DNA from: an uncultured Christensenella sp.
GTDB taxonomy: Bacteria > Bacillota > Clostridia > Christensenellales > Borkfalkiaceae
Reading direction: 5' to 3'
DNA length: 61,626 bases
Assembly (NCBI GenBank): GCA_910585685.1
Contig: CAJUEO010000010.1
Coordinates: 1 to 61,626 of the forward strand
Position numbers and translations under genes: made by a program. The notes beneath the pieces are model-generated. The model saw nothing but the letters and a program-made list of their open reading frames with translations. It ran no database searches and was not told where the DNA came from. The first letter of the stretch is position 1; each line of letters opens with the position of its first letter. Positions 46,752 to 55,732 of the stretch are shown piece by piece.

Positions 46752-47606
46752 ATGAAACGCGTAAAAAAACTATCCAAAAAGATAATAGCCGCGATTGTCG
46801 CAGGCGCGATAGCCGCAGTTATTTTGATTACCGCGCTCGGGCTGGAAATTGCGTTTATTTGCGCGGATAAAATTGTTTGCATAACTCCAGATTACGAAAA
46901 AATAAATATTTCCGCTTTGCTCGAAAAACAAACGTTAAGCGGTGACGACTATGAGCTTTTATACCGACAGACAGGGTTGACGAAGATAGGAGTTGACAGA
47001 GCTTTGGAACGCGGATCAACGGGCAAACAAAGAATACTCGACATACAAACGGACTATTTTAAAGAGCGAAAGGTAAAAAACGATAAGTTCGCACCGTTCG
47101 TGTGCACGGACAGGCTTGAAGGCAAGTCGCATATGCAAAACATTTACCTTGAAAAGGGTGATATAATAGTCACTTCTTCCACCCATATTTCGGGTGTGCG
47201 CATAGGGCACTCGGGGCTGGTTACTAACGCGGCTTCGGGCACGGTTTTACAGGCTATGGCTTACGGTCAGCCCACTTTCGAGGGCAGTATAAGCGGCTTT
47301 ACGTCGCGAGTGAACTTTATGATTTTAAAACCAAAAATCGACGCAAAGACGCGCTCGGAAGTTGCCGATTATGCGCTTGAAACATTTAAAGGCGTGGCGT
47401 ACGACGGGCTTTTGGGGCTTTTTCTGACCAATGACAGAACTGACAGAACGCAGTGCGCGCATATGATCTGGAAGTCGTTTTACGACTTCGGTATTGACCT
47501 GAACAGCGGCGGCGGAATGTTGATTACACCGCGAGATATAGCGAACTCGCCGCACGTCGAACTTGTTCAGGTGTTCGGCTTCGACCCCGATAAACTTTGG
47601 AAATAA
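46752..47606 (+). CDS. Permuted NlpC/P60 (YiiX/DUF830-like) protein with membrane anchor
   Basis: The 284-residue protein has an N-terminal basic segment and one hydrophobic helix (about 9-36, IIAAIVAGAIAAVILITALGLEIAFI), so it is exported or anchored. The C-terminal domain has the permuted papain-like triad pattern: GVRIGHSGLVT with the histidine near residue 156 and RTQCAHMIWKSFYDFG with the cysteine near 236. Relatives act on cell-wall peptides or lipids; the substrate is unknown. It begins one base after the M20 peptidase stop, using GAGG inside that gene. Co-expression with a dipeptidase suggests wall-peptide turnover, but that is inference. Confidence 0.75.
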   Translation: MKRVKKLSKKIIAAIVAGAIAAVILITALGLEIAFICADKIVCITPDYEKINISALLEKQTLSGDDYELLYRQTGLTKIGVDRALERGSTGKQRILDIQTDYFKERKVKNDKFAPFVCTDRLEGKSHMQNIYLEKGDIIVTSSTHISGVRIGHSGLVTNAASGTVLQAMAYGQPTFEGSISGFTSRVNFMILKPKIDAKTRSEVADYALETFKGVAYDGLLGLFLTNDRTDRTQCAHMIWKSFYDFGIDLNSGGGMLITPRDIANSPHVELVQVFGFDPDKLWK

Positions 47607-47611
47607 AAAAT

Positions 47612-47633
47612 ACAGCCCCTAACACGGGGCTGT
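47612..47633. terminator. Bidirectional terminator
   Basis: ACAGCCCC/GGGGCTGT stem with a six-base loop, A-rich left and T-rich right, between convergent genes. Confidence 0.85.
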
Positions 47634-47636
47634 TTA

Positions 47637-48446
47637 TTAATTTACCTCTCTTATTTTAATTAAATTTAACTCGGATATACGCTGAGTAAAGCTTACTGTT
47701 TCTCGCTTTTTCAAATCCTCGGTAAAGCGGCTTGTCAAAAGAACGTAAATGCAGAAGATAGGCACTGCGCCGAGATTTGTTTCGAGCAACGAGTTTACTA
47801 CAAGCGTCATAATTTTATCGCCGAAAGATGCAAACTCCGCGCTGCGTATTCCGCCTACAAGCAACGAAAACTCCCAACCGAACTGCACTAAAATACCTAT
47901 AATCAAAAGCCATAAAAGCGGAAACCTTTTAATTTTTTCTTTTTGGATAAGATTGTAGACTATTGCCGAAGCATACCCGACAAACAGTATCAACGCCATA
48001 TAGCCGTGATATGCGCCCGTGGTGCGCTGTATCTTTATCGGCGGTAACCCTGCGCCGAAGGTTGCGGCTATAAGCGGCGCGGATATCCACCATACGCAAA
48101 TAAGCAACGACCATTCCAAAAGGCGCTTATCTTTTGAAATCCAAAGCCAAATCCAGGCAAAGTTGGTAATTCCGTAACTCATACTCATCCAAAGAAGCAC
48201 CCAAAACATATCTCCGCCTTCGATTGAACGTGAATGCGTTAAAAGATGAAATATACCGTAGTCGACTATCATATACAGAACGCCGCCGCACAGTGCGAAA
48301 ATAAGCGTCATATACTTTTTCTTAAAAATCAACATTCCACAGAAAAAAACCAAAAACACTATATCGAGATAGATATAGAGCGGATTGAATACACGTTGTG
48401 CCACAATCTCGACAGGAGAACCCGTGGCAGATAAATTATTTATCAT
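47637..48446 (-). CDS. Polytopic membrane protein of unknown function
   Basis: The 269-residue protein has about seven hydrophobic segments with aromatic-rich helices, for example VLLWMSMSYGITNFAWIWLWI and WSLLICVWWISAPLIAATFGAG. Charged residues cluster in the short C-terminal tail (SRFTEDLKKRETVSFTQRI). I do not recognise a family. It is monocistronic between a convergent terminator and an upstream gap. Confidence 0.6.
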   Translation of the reverse strand: MINNLSATGSPVEIVAQRVFNPLYIYLDIVFLVFFCGMLIFKKKYMTLIFALCGGVLYMIVDYGIFHLLTHSRSIEGGDMFWVLLWMSMSYGITNFAWIWLWISKDKRLLEWSLLICVWWISAPLIAATFGAGLPPIKIQRTTGAYHGYMALILFVGYASAIVYNLIQKEKIKRFPLLWLLIIGILVQFGWEFSLLVGGIRSAEFASFGDKIMTLVVNSLLETNLGAVPIFCIYVLLTSRFTEDLKKRETVSFTQRISELNLIKIREVN

Positions 48447-48546
48447 ATTCTCTTAATCCTATTATTTTTCGTTTAAAATTTCGTCTGTTTTATTGTACAC
48501 ACTAATGGGAAAAATGTCAATTTAATAAATTAATTTTCGGGCAATT

Positions 48547-48579
48547 AAAAGGCGGCTTACGTTAAGTAAGCCGCCTTTT
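48547..48579 (-). terminator. Terminator after the broken lipoprotein gene
   Basis: AAAAGGCGGCTTAC/GTAAGCCGCCTTTT stem with a five-base loop, 12 bases past the stop codon. Confidence 0.85.
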
Positions 48580-48591
48580 TAATTAATTATA

Positions 48592-49458
48592 TCAATTAGT
48601 AGCCTGACGGAACGGTTCGAAATTGGGTGTGCCCAAAGTCCAGATATAAGCAATTACCGCTCTGCCCTTTTTCTCGCATTTGTAGCTTGCCTTTATACTG
48701 TCATATAACTCTTTAGCGGTACTTTCCGAGTCCGTTTCTATAAGCATATACAGCTCGCAAGACAATAAATTATCAAGATTTTTACCTATAAATTCCATAC
48801 CGTAGCCAAGCTGTGAGTAAGCCTGACGCAACGTATTAATAAGCGACGCCATAGTAGGGTCTACGTTGCCGTTCTTGAGATTGACGTTGTAGCCGGCGTT
48901 ACCGTAACCAGACAGAATAGCGTTAAATTTTGACGGTGTGTTATCTCCGGGTTTGTCGGGATTGTCAGGATTATCGGGGTTAGGTTTGACTGAAGGTGAA
49001 TTTGATTTTGCAAATTTAACGGTAAACGAGTACTGGTGATCGGCTTTATAATCGGCAACGTCGCTATAAAATCTTACATTTCCCTTGAATGTAATTTGTC
49101 CGCCTTCGTCATTGCGCCAAGACATGTATCTTACCATATCATAATCTTGATCTTCATCACCTACGTTTAAATATCGTATTTCAACAGACTCTTCATAGTA
49201 CTCGTAAGCAACAGAAAAGCTACCCGACTTCAAATCAGAATACTGACAATTGTCGCTATATTCTATTGCAATATGCATTTGGGTATCCGCGACGGTTATT
49301 TTAGCAGATTCAAACGCATAATATGACGCGTCCTCCTCGTCTTTAACCATCTCCCAAGTGCCCTGTACGTCGCTGATTTTATTATAAGTGCAACCGGAAA
49401 AAATTCCGCCGAAAACTACGCATTAACTGAGCGTAAAAATTATTAAAATGCGTTTCAT
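48592..49458 (-). pseudogene. Lipoprotein gene interrupted by an in-frame TAA in the signal peptide
   Basis: The uninterrupted frame (48592-49350, 252 residues) starts at an ATG without signal peptide. Reading further upstream in the same frame gives a complete lipoprotein N-terminus: ATG at 49458, then MKRILIIFTLS, stop TAA at 49423-49425, then CVVFGGIFSGC, whose FSGC is a lipobox. A promoter (49524-49552) and GGGGAG nine bases before this ATG are intact. One base change therefore seems to have cut the gene, or the contig carries an error. The mature part has a Pro/Asn/Asp linker (PDNPDNPDKPGD) and no recognised domain. A shortened protein from 49350 would stay in the cytoplasm. Confidence 0.75.
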
Positions 49459-49523
49459 TTTATTTTTCTCCCCTGATTAATTTACCGACTTCAAACGACT
49501 TTATTTTGCATATTATAAACGCT

Positions 49524-49552
49524 ATTATAGTAGTTTACAAATAGTTTATCAA
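49524..49552 (-). promoter_or_regulatory. Promoter for the broken lipoprotein gene
   Basis: On the minus strand TTGATA (49552-49547), 17 nt, TATAAT (49529-49524). Confidence 0.7.
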
Positions 49553-49609
49553 TGTTTGAATAGTTTTGCAAGAAATAAGCGTTATTTTTAAATCTATTTA
49601 TTGTCGAAC

Positions 49610-49630
49610 AACTCTATGATTCATAGAGTT
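49610..49630. repeat. 21-bp palindrome
   Basis: AACTCTATGA and its exact complement around one T. It lies between the M60 terminator and the lipoprotein promoter and could be an operator. Confidence 0.5.
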
Positions 49631-49632
49631 AA

Positions 49633-49682
49633 AAAAAATTAATCCTTATTGCACATTATAGAGCAATGAGGATTAATTTTTT
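49633..49682 (-). terminator. Terminator after the M60 protease gene
   Basis: Long stem of about 19 bp (AATTAATCCTTATTGC with GCAATGAGGATTAATT) with A/T runs on both sides. It starts four bases past the stop. Confidence 0.8.
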
Positions 49683-49686
49683 AATG

Positions 49687-52600
49687 TCAGTCGTAAATTA
49701 CAACTGAATCTAAGTTAGCTTTGCCAAGACATTTAATTACTACACTGTGGCTGCCGCTTGAAAGCGAACTTGAAATATAGGAAACAAATGTTAGTCCGTC
49801 GACTTCCTTTAAATCGATTGAGTTAACTTTTACACCGTCAATTGTCACTTCGAAATTACTGTCGTACAAGACTGACGACAAAAGCACAAGTCTTGTGCCC
49901 GTAAACTCAAATGACAGAGTCGAGTTGTTTGCACCGACATAGACGTGTCCGAAGGTGGACATAGCTGTCACGCAGTTCCAATTTTCGCTATAATTAAAAG
50001 CGGCATCGTCCAACGTGACAAGTTTTCCGCCAGTCAACGCAAACACCGACGAAAGCTCAATCTTGTTAAGACAAATATATTTATTGTAACCTGTTGAATG
50101 AGTGTCGGTCACTTCGACCTTATAATAACCTACATTATAATATTGGTCAAAGTCGACAATTACCTGTAATCTGCCCATAGTCGAGGCGGCTACGTCGGAA
50201 ACAAGCGTCCAATCGTCGTCCTCGTTCTCTTTTACCCAAACTTTAAAAGCTTTGGGCAAATAAGTTGCGTATGTACCTTTTACAGCCGAACCGTGGAACA
50301 CCAGCCGGTTAGCGGTTACAGGCGCATCAAGCTTGACCTCAACCATAAAGGGATTTGCCGCGGATATATTTGTCTTGTTGCTATGTATAAATGTATTGTC
50401 GTCGTTGTCGAACAAGTTACCTATGGCATGCGTAGGCGAGTTATCCCAGGGTTGATAATTGTAGTTAAGCAAAGTTTGAGCATTTTCGAAAACCCTTATA
50501 TCCGAATAAGAGTAATTGTATTGCCTTACATAGAAATAATCTGTTTTAAAGCCCTCGTTCGAAGGGAACTCGTAATCTTGCCTATAAGCATTGACGTACT
50601 GTGCGGAAGTGGGAGCAATAGGCTCGGCATTGTTTGCCTCCTCCTCAGTAACCTCATTACCCTGATAGTCGAAGTAGTGCAAATTGCCGTCCTCGTCCTC
50701 GGTTATCGTAAACATCGGTGTCGTCCACTTAGCATATCCTAAGCCGATAAAACTTGACTTAGGAGTATCTTGTACTATAAGTACTTCTTTAAAATACACA
50801 AAGGAATGTTCTTCAAGCTCTAAATCAAAGTATGTATTTGAATCGTTTGGTCTAAACCCGGCACTCGTTGAATTATCATTTATTTTCGCACCGAGCTGAT
50901 ATGTTTTTCCGCCGTCGATTGAATAATATACGGCACAATTCATTCTTCCGCGCAGAAATATACGATATTTGCCCTCTTCTTCGAAATACAGTTTTCCTTC
51001 CACCGTATCAACAGTATTGGGGTGTACGAAAAATTCATCGGGAGCATTGGGATATTTATCGTGATTTTCTTGAGTATCAGGGTAAAACCAAATATCCGTA
51101 TTACAGTTCTGCGTGGGGTTACGATGGTCACGCACATACGGCGTACCCGTAAACCCTGCAAAGTTATTTTCATAAGCCGTAACCGCGTCGGTATAAGCCG
51201 TTCCCTCGGCATAATTGTAGGTTGTTCTTGTGAGAACTGCTTTGTTTGTTTCGTGCGATTGCTCGAATTCAAGCACTAAGTCGATATCTTCAATAGTATT
51301 TGTACGGATACTTGCGTCCGTCTTTGTTATACCGAGCGTAACTATTATTTTACCGGACATTGCACGATTGCCGGGTTTAAAATTATAAATATAGTCGTCA
51401 ACCTTTTGAATAGTTCCGTTTTCGGGAGTTGAAACCTTTTTTATAGTGTAATCAAATCCGTCGGGAATAACCACGCTGCCGTGTTCGTACTGTCCGTTAG
51501 GCGCGCTGTACTTTCTCAAATCCACGGTAAAGTTCTGCCCGTAAGGAATAACGTACGGCTGCATAGTTGTTATGTATTTTTTCTGCCCGTCGTAAGTATA
51601 GCTTCTGCCCGTCTGATAAACCGAAGATACGGGAATGAAAGTAGGATAACTCGACTCTCTCCATTGATCTGCAACGGTTTCGTCTATTCCCTTTAACACG
51701 TCCTTAAAGTAATAGGTCATATCGTTGTGCGTTATATCCTGCCAAGCGCGAAGATAGCCTGAATACATCTCTCCGTAATGCGCGGATTGCTGTTTCACTT
51801 TTGACTTAATATAGGCGTCGGGTCCGAAATTATGCAAAAGTGTTGCATACAACGCAAGTCCCTGTTTTCCGTTGCTGGGCGATTCACCCTTGGCTATTTT
51901 TAAAATATCTTGAAGCGCCCAAGTTGCGCTTGTATAACTGTTCCAGCCTCCGAGTCCGGCAGAGCCGTAACCGGTTATGCCCCTTTTTGCCGAAATTTTG
52001 GTAAACAGTGCATAGGATACAAGCGTCATACCGTTGTTGGTAACTTCACCGCCGTTACCTACGCCATAGCCTTGGAAGTTATGGTGGTACTCGTGAAAGT
52101 TACCCCAAGCGCCCGAAGAAACTATCGTGTTGTAATTTAAAGAATTACTCATCCAACCGGCAGGGCAGTTGACCGAGCCCTGTCCGGGGAAAGCAACAGC
52201 CGCGCCGGCAGCTACAAAGGGGTCGTAAAGGAAAACTATACCCTGAGTAGAACCCGTGGTTGTTACGGTAGCTACTTTATCCCATAGAACCGCAGCCTTA
52301 TATATGTCGTCGTATGAAAGATTTTGCGCGTATGTTTTTGGCCCCGAATGAAGCACGCCGTTATCCCACACCTCCAAATCGAAATAGGGCGCGGACGATT
52401 GCGAGTTCTTTTCAAATTCTTCACGCGAAGTACAGCCCAAAATAAAGTGGGAATACGCCACGCCGCCCGAAATAGTAGCGGTATATGTTACGGTTTCGTT
52501 ACGGATATAAATAGGGCCGCCGATAAATGAACCGACATAGGCTGTATATACGCCGTCTTCAAGCGTAGCCGTAGTTTTATCTATTACCATAGTGTTCAAA

Positions 52601-54063
52601 AGATGGGGGATACGCTGCATCTGCCCTTTCTGAACCCAAATATTATTTGCTTTGCCGTTATAGAGTGCCTGACCAATATGTATAACAATGCCGCCGGTAG
52701 CGTTCATATCCGCTTCACTCATCTGAATTTTAATGACTTCTCCGGCAGGAGCATAAACACCCGTAACACCGTAACCCCTTGTATATGCACGGGGACGCAT
52801 TGTAACCTGTTTTATAATGCCGGGTTCATCCTCGGCAACGTCTCCCAAATACAAGCCTGCCGAAGCGGAATGTTTGTAAAGGCGCCTGTGAATACCGAAC
52901 TTATCCAAAGAGGGAACAGGTTCCGCCGTAGTACCGCTATACAGATAACCGTCTTTATCTATCCATTTATAATTACCTCCGCCGGCATTCCATGTTCCCG
53001 TCGCGGTAAGATAGCTCGACTCGTTTATAAGGGCGTTTCTTGCCGACGCCGCCCAATCGGAACCTGCCACTACGTTTGATAGAGTATAGCCGTATTTGGG
53101 ATAGACTCCCAGTCCTTCATCTCTCGTTTTTTGAGGAATTACTCTGTCCACCGTTCCTATCTGTTGACCGAAATAACCGACAGTAGTGTTGGTTTTATTT
53201 GAACTGCCGTAATTAAAATAACTAATTTCATCCGCGTCAAAGAAATGTTCCGTGCCAACAGTTATATCGTCATACGGTTGACCGGGTTTAGCATCTCCGG
53301 GCTGAATGTAAACGCCCTTTTCGGGGGCAGGTATTAAAACAGAATCATTTTGATCGCCGCCGTCGCCATTGTTTTCGCCGTTGTCGTTATTACCGCCGTT
53401 GTTACTGCCGCCGTCGCCGAAGTTATCTCCTGTTCCGCTGCACGACCTTGTGCCAAGAACTATGCCGAGTATCAAGGCAATAATAAAAACAAGTGTAGCC
53501 GCAGCAATTGCAATTACGCGCACTTTGTTTTCCTTGACAAATGCCACGGTCGAAGCTACCAGCCCTATACCGCCGCCGTTGCCGCTTTCAGGTTGTTCTC
53601 TCCGGGGTCTGGAATAACTCTTTGCTTCTTCGGTATTTTTCTCCGTTGACTTGGGTTTTTCCGCTGCTTTGGGTTTTTCCGCTGCTTTGGGTTTTTCCGC
53701 TGCTTTGGGTTTCTCTGTTGCCTTGGGCTTTTCCGTTGCTTTGGGTTTTTCCGTTGTCTTGGGCTTCTCCGCTGTCTTGGGCTTTTCCGCTGCCTTGGGT
53801 TTCTCCGTTGACTTGGGCTTCTCCGCTGTCTTGGGCTTTTCCGTTGCTTTGGGCTTCTCCGCTGCCTTGGGTTTCTCCGTTGCCTTGGGTTTCTCCGTTG
53901 CCTTGGGTTTCTCCGTTGCCTTGGGCTTCTCCGTTGCCTTGGGCTTCTCTGTTGCTTTGGGCTTCTCTGTTGCTTTGGGCTTTGTCGAAGCCTTCGAAGT
54001 GGTTTTAGACGGCGCATCCTCCGGTTTAACTTTAGATTTAGGCTTAGTATCTTTTTCTGCCAT
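49687..54063 (-). CDS. Membrane-anchored M60-family metalloprotease with lectin-like domains and Lys/Pro repeat tail
   Basis: 1,458 residues from the ATG at 54063, chosen for AAGGAG six bases upstream. Residues about 27-142 are 19 hexapeptide repeats of the type PKATEK, lysine-rich and predicted cytoplasmic. One hydrophobic helix (about 184-205, VIAIAAATLVFIIALILGIVLG) then leads to a Gly/Asn linker and a large outer part. The M60/enhancin-type zinc site HEYHH is near residue 652, with a downstream acidic residue in NGGEVTNN. M60 enzymes of gut bacteria cut mucin O-glycoproteins. The C-terminus holds an F5/8 type C (discoidin)-like domain (about 1190-1340) and a final beta-jelly-roll, both likely to bind glycans. 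No sortase signal is seen. Confidence 0.85.
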   Translation of the reverse strand: MAEKDTKPKSKVKPEDAPSKTTSKASTKPKATEKPKATEKPKATEKPKATEKPKATEKPKATEKPKAAEKPKATEKPKTAEKPKSTEKPKAAEKPKTAEKPKTTEKPKATEKPKATEKPKAAEKPKAAEKPKAAEKPKSTEKNTEEAKSYSRPRREQPESGNGGGIGLVASTVAFVKENKVRVIAIAAATLVFIIALILGIVLGTRSCSGTGDNFGDGGSNNGGNNDNGENNGDGGDQNDSVLIPAPEKGVYIQPGDAKPGQPYDDITVGTEHFFDADEISYFNYGSSNKTNTTVGYFGQQIGTVDRVIPQKTRDEGLGVYPKYGYTLSNVVAGSDWAASARNALINESSYLTATGTWNAGGGNYKWIDKDGYLYSGTTAEPVPSLDKFGIHRRLYKHSASAGLYLGDVAEDEPGIIKQVTMRPRAYTRGYGVTGVYAPAGEVIKIQMSEADMNATGGIVIHIGQALYNGKANNIWVQKGQMQRIPHLLNTMVIDKTTATLEDGVYTAYVGSFIGGPIYIRNETVTYTATISGGVAYSHFILGCTSREEFEKNSQSSAPYFDLEVWDNGVLHSGPKTYAQNLSYDDIYKAAVLWDKVATVTTTGSTQGIVFLYDPFVAAGAAVAFPGQGSVNCPAGWMSNSLNYNTIVSSGAWGNFHEYHHNFQGYGVGNGGEVTNNGMTLVSYALFTKISAKRGITGYGSAGLGGWNSYTSATWALQDILKIAKGESPSNGKQGLALYATLLHNFGPDAYIKSKVKQQSAHYGEMYSGYLRAWQDITHNDMTYYFKDVLKGIDETVADQWRESSYPTFIPVSSVYQTGRSYTYDGQKKYITTMQPYVIPYGQNFTVDLRKYSAPNGQYEHGSVVIPDGFDYTIKKVSTPENGTIQKVDDYIYNFKPGNRAMSGKIIVTLGITKTDASIRTNTIEDIDLVLEFEQSHETNKAVLTRTTYNYAEGTAYTDAVTAYENNFAGFTGTPYVRDHRNPTQNCNTDIWFYPDTQENHDKYPNAPDEFFVHPNTVDTVEGKLYFEEEGKYRIFLRGRMNCAVYYSIDGGKTYQLGAKINDNSTSAGFRPNDSNTYFDLELEEHSFVYFKEVLIVQDTPKSSFIGLGYAKWTTPMFTITEDEDGNLHYFDYQGNEVTEEEANNAEPIAPTSAQYVNAYRQDYEFPSNEGFKTDYFYVRQYNYSYSDIRVFENAQTLLNYNYQPWDNSPTHAIGNLFDNDDNTFIHSNKTNISAANPFMVEVKLDAPVTANRLVFHGSAVKGTYATYLPKAFKVWVKENEDDDWTLVSDVAASTMGRLQVIVDFDQYYNVGYYKVEVTDTHSTGYNKYICLNKIELSSVFALTGGKLVTLDDAAFNYSENWNCVTAMSTFGHVYVGANNSTLSFEFTGTRLVLLSSVLYDSNFEVTIDGVKVNSIDLKEVDGLTFVSYISSSLSSGSHSVVIKCLGKANLDSVVIYD
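53640..53985 (-). repeat. 18-bp tandem repeats encoding (PKxxEK)n
   Basis: Nineteen units of 18 bases encode PKATEK, PKAAEK, PKTAEK, PKSTEK or PKTTEK. In-frame copy number could change by slippage without breaking the gene. Confidence 0.9.
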
Positions 54064-54108
54064 AAAATTCTCCTTGGATAATTTTATCATATTATAATAC
54101 TCATCTGC

Positions 54109-54137
54109 ATTATAACATTGCCTTTACTGCTTGTCAA
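54109..54137 (-). promoter_or_regulatory. Promoter for the M60 protease gene
   Basis: On the minus strand TTGACA (54137-54132), 17 nt, TATAAT (54114-54109): perfect consensus. The leader is about 40 nt and carries a strong ribosome binding site. Confidence 0.8.
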
Positions 54138-54157
54138 CTTTAAAAGAATTGCTTAAA

Positions 54158-54910
54158 TTACTTTAAATTGAAGTATGCCACGGTTTTATTGGGTATTGAT
54201 AAGACGCCGTTTTTCGCATATCTATCAAACAAACAATTTAACTCGTTCAAATATTCACTAAAATTTTTATCTTCTTTAGTCAGTGAATACGAGCTTGATA
54301 AACTTCTTTGAACAAACTTTTCTCTATCGTAAAAAAGCGGATTATCAAATTGAACGCGCTCAAAACTATCGTCAAAAAACAGTTTGATTTTTTCGTCGTT
54401 TTCCTCTATACCGCCACTAGACCCCACAAAATCAGAACAAAATTTTTCAAATATCAAATTTTGCTTGATACTTACCGCCGATTTCGGATCCTTCTTATTC
54501 CAGATAAGAAAAATTTTTCCGTTAGGCTTTAATATTCTTTTACATTCGTCTTTAAACGACAATACGTTAAACCAATGAAAAGCTTGCGCAACAGTTATAA
54601 AATGCACAGAAGAATTTTCAAGTGTAGTGTGCTCGGCAGTTCCGTTGACGCACTTAACTTTTGTAAAGCATTTTAAGGCGGCTTCGGCATTGCAACGCAT
54701 ATCTGCGTTGGGTTCAACGGCGTAAACATAACTGCCTCTTTGTAAAAGCTGCTTAGTTAAAATTCCCGTCCCCGAACCTATGTCGGCTATTACAGACTGC
54801 TCGTTGAAGCCTTGCCGAGAATAAAGCATCTCGATGAATGCTTCCGCATAACTCGGTCTACCCAATGAATACGAATCGGCTTTTTGATTGAATTTTGTTG
54901 TGTTATTCAT
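54158..54910 (-). CDS. Class I SAM-dependent methyltransferase
   Basis: The 250-residue methyltransferase has the SAM-binding glycine loop VIADIGSGTGILTKQLL (near residue 40), acidic end of strand 2 in YAVEPNADM, and the VQAFHWF-type segment (VAQAFHWFNV) known from the ubiE/BioC-like Methyltransf_11 group. The acceptor is unknown. Its promoter (54920-54948) ends nine bases before the ATG and there is no ribosome binding site, so it is predicted to be leaderless. Next to it is a GNAT gene on the same strand with its own promoter. Confidence 0.85.
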   Translation of the reverse strand: MNNTTKFNQKADSYSLGRPSYAEAFIEMLYSRQGFNEQSVIADIGSGTGILTKQLLQRGSYVYAVEPNADMRCNAEAALKCFTKVKCVNGTAEHTTLENSSVHFITVAQAFHWFNVLSFKDECKRILKPNGKIFLIWNKKDPKSAVSIKQNLIFEKFCSDFVGSSGGIEENDEKIKLFFDDSFERVQFDNPLFYDREKFVQRSLSSSYSLTKEDKNFSEYLNELNCLFDRYAKNGVLSIPNKTVAYFNLK

Positions 54911-54919
54911 AGTGAAAAC

Positions 54920-54948
54920 AATATATCAAATTTAACGGCAACTTGCAA
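54920..54948 (-). promoter_or_regulatory. Promoter for the methyltransferase gene, next to the start codon
   Basis: On the minus strand TTGCAA (54948-54943), 17 nt, TATATT (54925-54920), nine bases before the ATG at 54910. Confidence 0.7.
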
Positions 54949-54974
54949 GTAAATAAATAACCTCATACTTTGAC

Positions 54975-55427
54975 TTAATAATGTTGTATTTTTATCATTT
55001 CGAAATTTTTCAACTTTACCCCTAACCGTTCTACACATTGAGTTTTAATAACGGAATATCCACGTTTTTCAAAAAACTGTCTTGCCGTTATCGACGCAAA
55101 AGTTTTTATAGACGTAAATCCATTTTCGAGCTCGTTACACAAATAAGTTGCAACACCTTGATTTTGATAATCTTTATGAACAAACAGCAAATCCAGACAT
55201 CCAAATTTATCAATACTACCAAACCCGACAATTATCCCTTCAAGTTCGGCAATTAAAGTATTTTGTTCCAATAAATCACAATGCCTTGCCTTCAAACTTT
55301 CATAATTTTTTGCCCAAACCGAAAGTTGTGATACAGAATAATCGTTTGCATTGACCGTATGAACGGTATCATAAAACAGCCGTGAAACCGCTTCACAATC
55401 ACTATCTTTATATTTCCTTAATAACAT
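54975..55427 (-). CDS. GNAT family N-acetyltransferase
   Basis: The 150-residue acetyltransferase (MLLRKYKDSDCEAVSRLFYDTVH...) has a GFGSIDKFGCLDLLFVHKDYQNQGVATYL core with the acetyl-CoA loop Q-x2-G-V-A. It is closest in feel to the PhnO/ElaA-like small GNATs; the acceptor is unknown. The -10 box TATAAT ends exactly six bases before the ATG, so the mRNA should begin at the A of ATG. It is the last host gene before the mobile element: attL lies 63 bases upstream of its start. Confidence 0.88.
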   Translation of the reverse strand: MLLRKYKDSDCEAVSRLFYDTVHTVNANDYSVSQLSVWAKNYESLKARHCDLLEQNTLIAELEGIIVGFGSIDKFGCLDLLFVHKDYQNQGVATYLCNELENGFTSIKTFASITARQFFEKRGYSVIKTQCVERLGVKLKNFEMIKIQHY

Positions 55428-55433
55428 ATCTTA

Positions 55434-55462
55434 ATTATAACAAAAACCAATATTCTATGCAA
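55434..55462 (-). promoter_or_regulatory. Promoter for the GNAT gene giving a leaderless mRNA
   Basis: On the minus strand TTGCAT (55462-55457), 17 nt, TATAAT (55439-55434), six bases before the ATG. Confidence 0.75.
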
Positions 55463-55489
55463 CGAGAATCGGTTTATTTTAACCGCTTT

Positions 55490-55509
55490 TGGTGCACCTT
55501 AAGAAATTC
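55490..55509. repeat. attL: displaced tRNA-Arg 3' end
   Basis: TGGTGCACCTTAAG followed by A and AATTC. It matches 61337-61356 at 19 of 20 bases in the same orientation. On the minus strand it reads as a T-arm/acceptor end plus CCA, the remnant expected after integration into a tRNA 3' end. Confidence 0.65.
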
Positions 55510-55592
55510 TGCCGTTTCCACTTGCGCGGAGCCTCGGCAGAGCGTCGCTTCGCTCGCGCGCATCATAGGGATTCTCACATCTTACGTTACAC

Positions 55593-55628
55593 AATCAAAA
55601 AGACGGGTTTTAGCCCGTCTTTTTGATT
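55593..55628. terminator. Terminator-like perfect hairpin near the left element end
   Basis: 15-bp perfect stem (55593-55607 with 55614-55628), A-rich and T-rich flanks. It abuts the 31-bp inverted repeat. Confidence 0.7.
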
Positions 55629-55659
55629 GGTGCACCATACGCAACCTTATTCGAATACT
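55629..55659. repeat. 31-bp inverted repeat, left copy (right copy 61315-61345)
   Basis: Perfectly identical to the reverse complement of 61315-61345. It includes GGTGCACCATACGC, i.e. the tRNA acceptor end, CCA and adjacent downstream bases. Similarity continues past both copies with a 9-base gap. Confidence 0.85.
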
Positions 55660-55732
55660 TACTTAAAGTATCGGGTTAGGTTATTTTCTTTTACTTAAAA
55701 ATCAAGCGCAACGGCGGTTTATGCCGCAAAAG

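Noticed and set aside
53640..53985. CRISPR-like array
   Set aside because: The 18-bp units are continuous coding repeats without spacers, in frame with the M60 gene.
53651..54097. Plus-strand frame with GFSVALGFSAAL repeats
   Set aside because: It is the antisense shadow of the PKxxEK repeats of the M60 protease gene; it has no ribosome binding site or promoter of its own.
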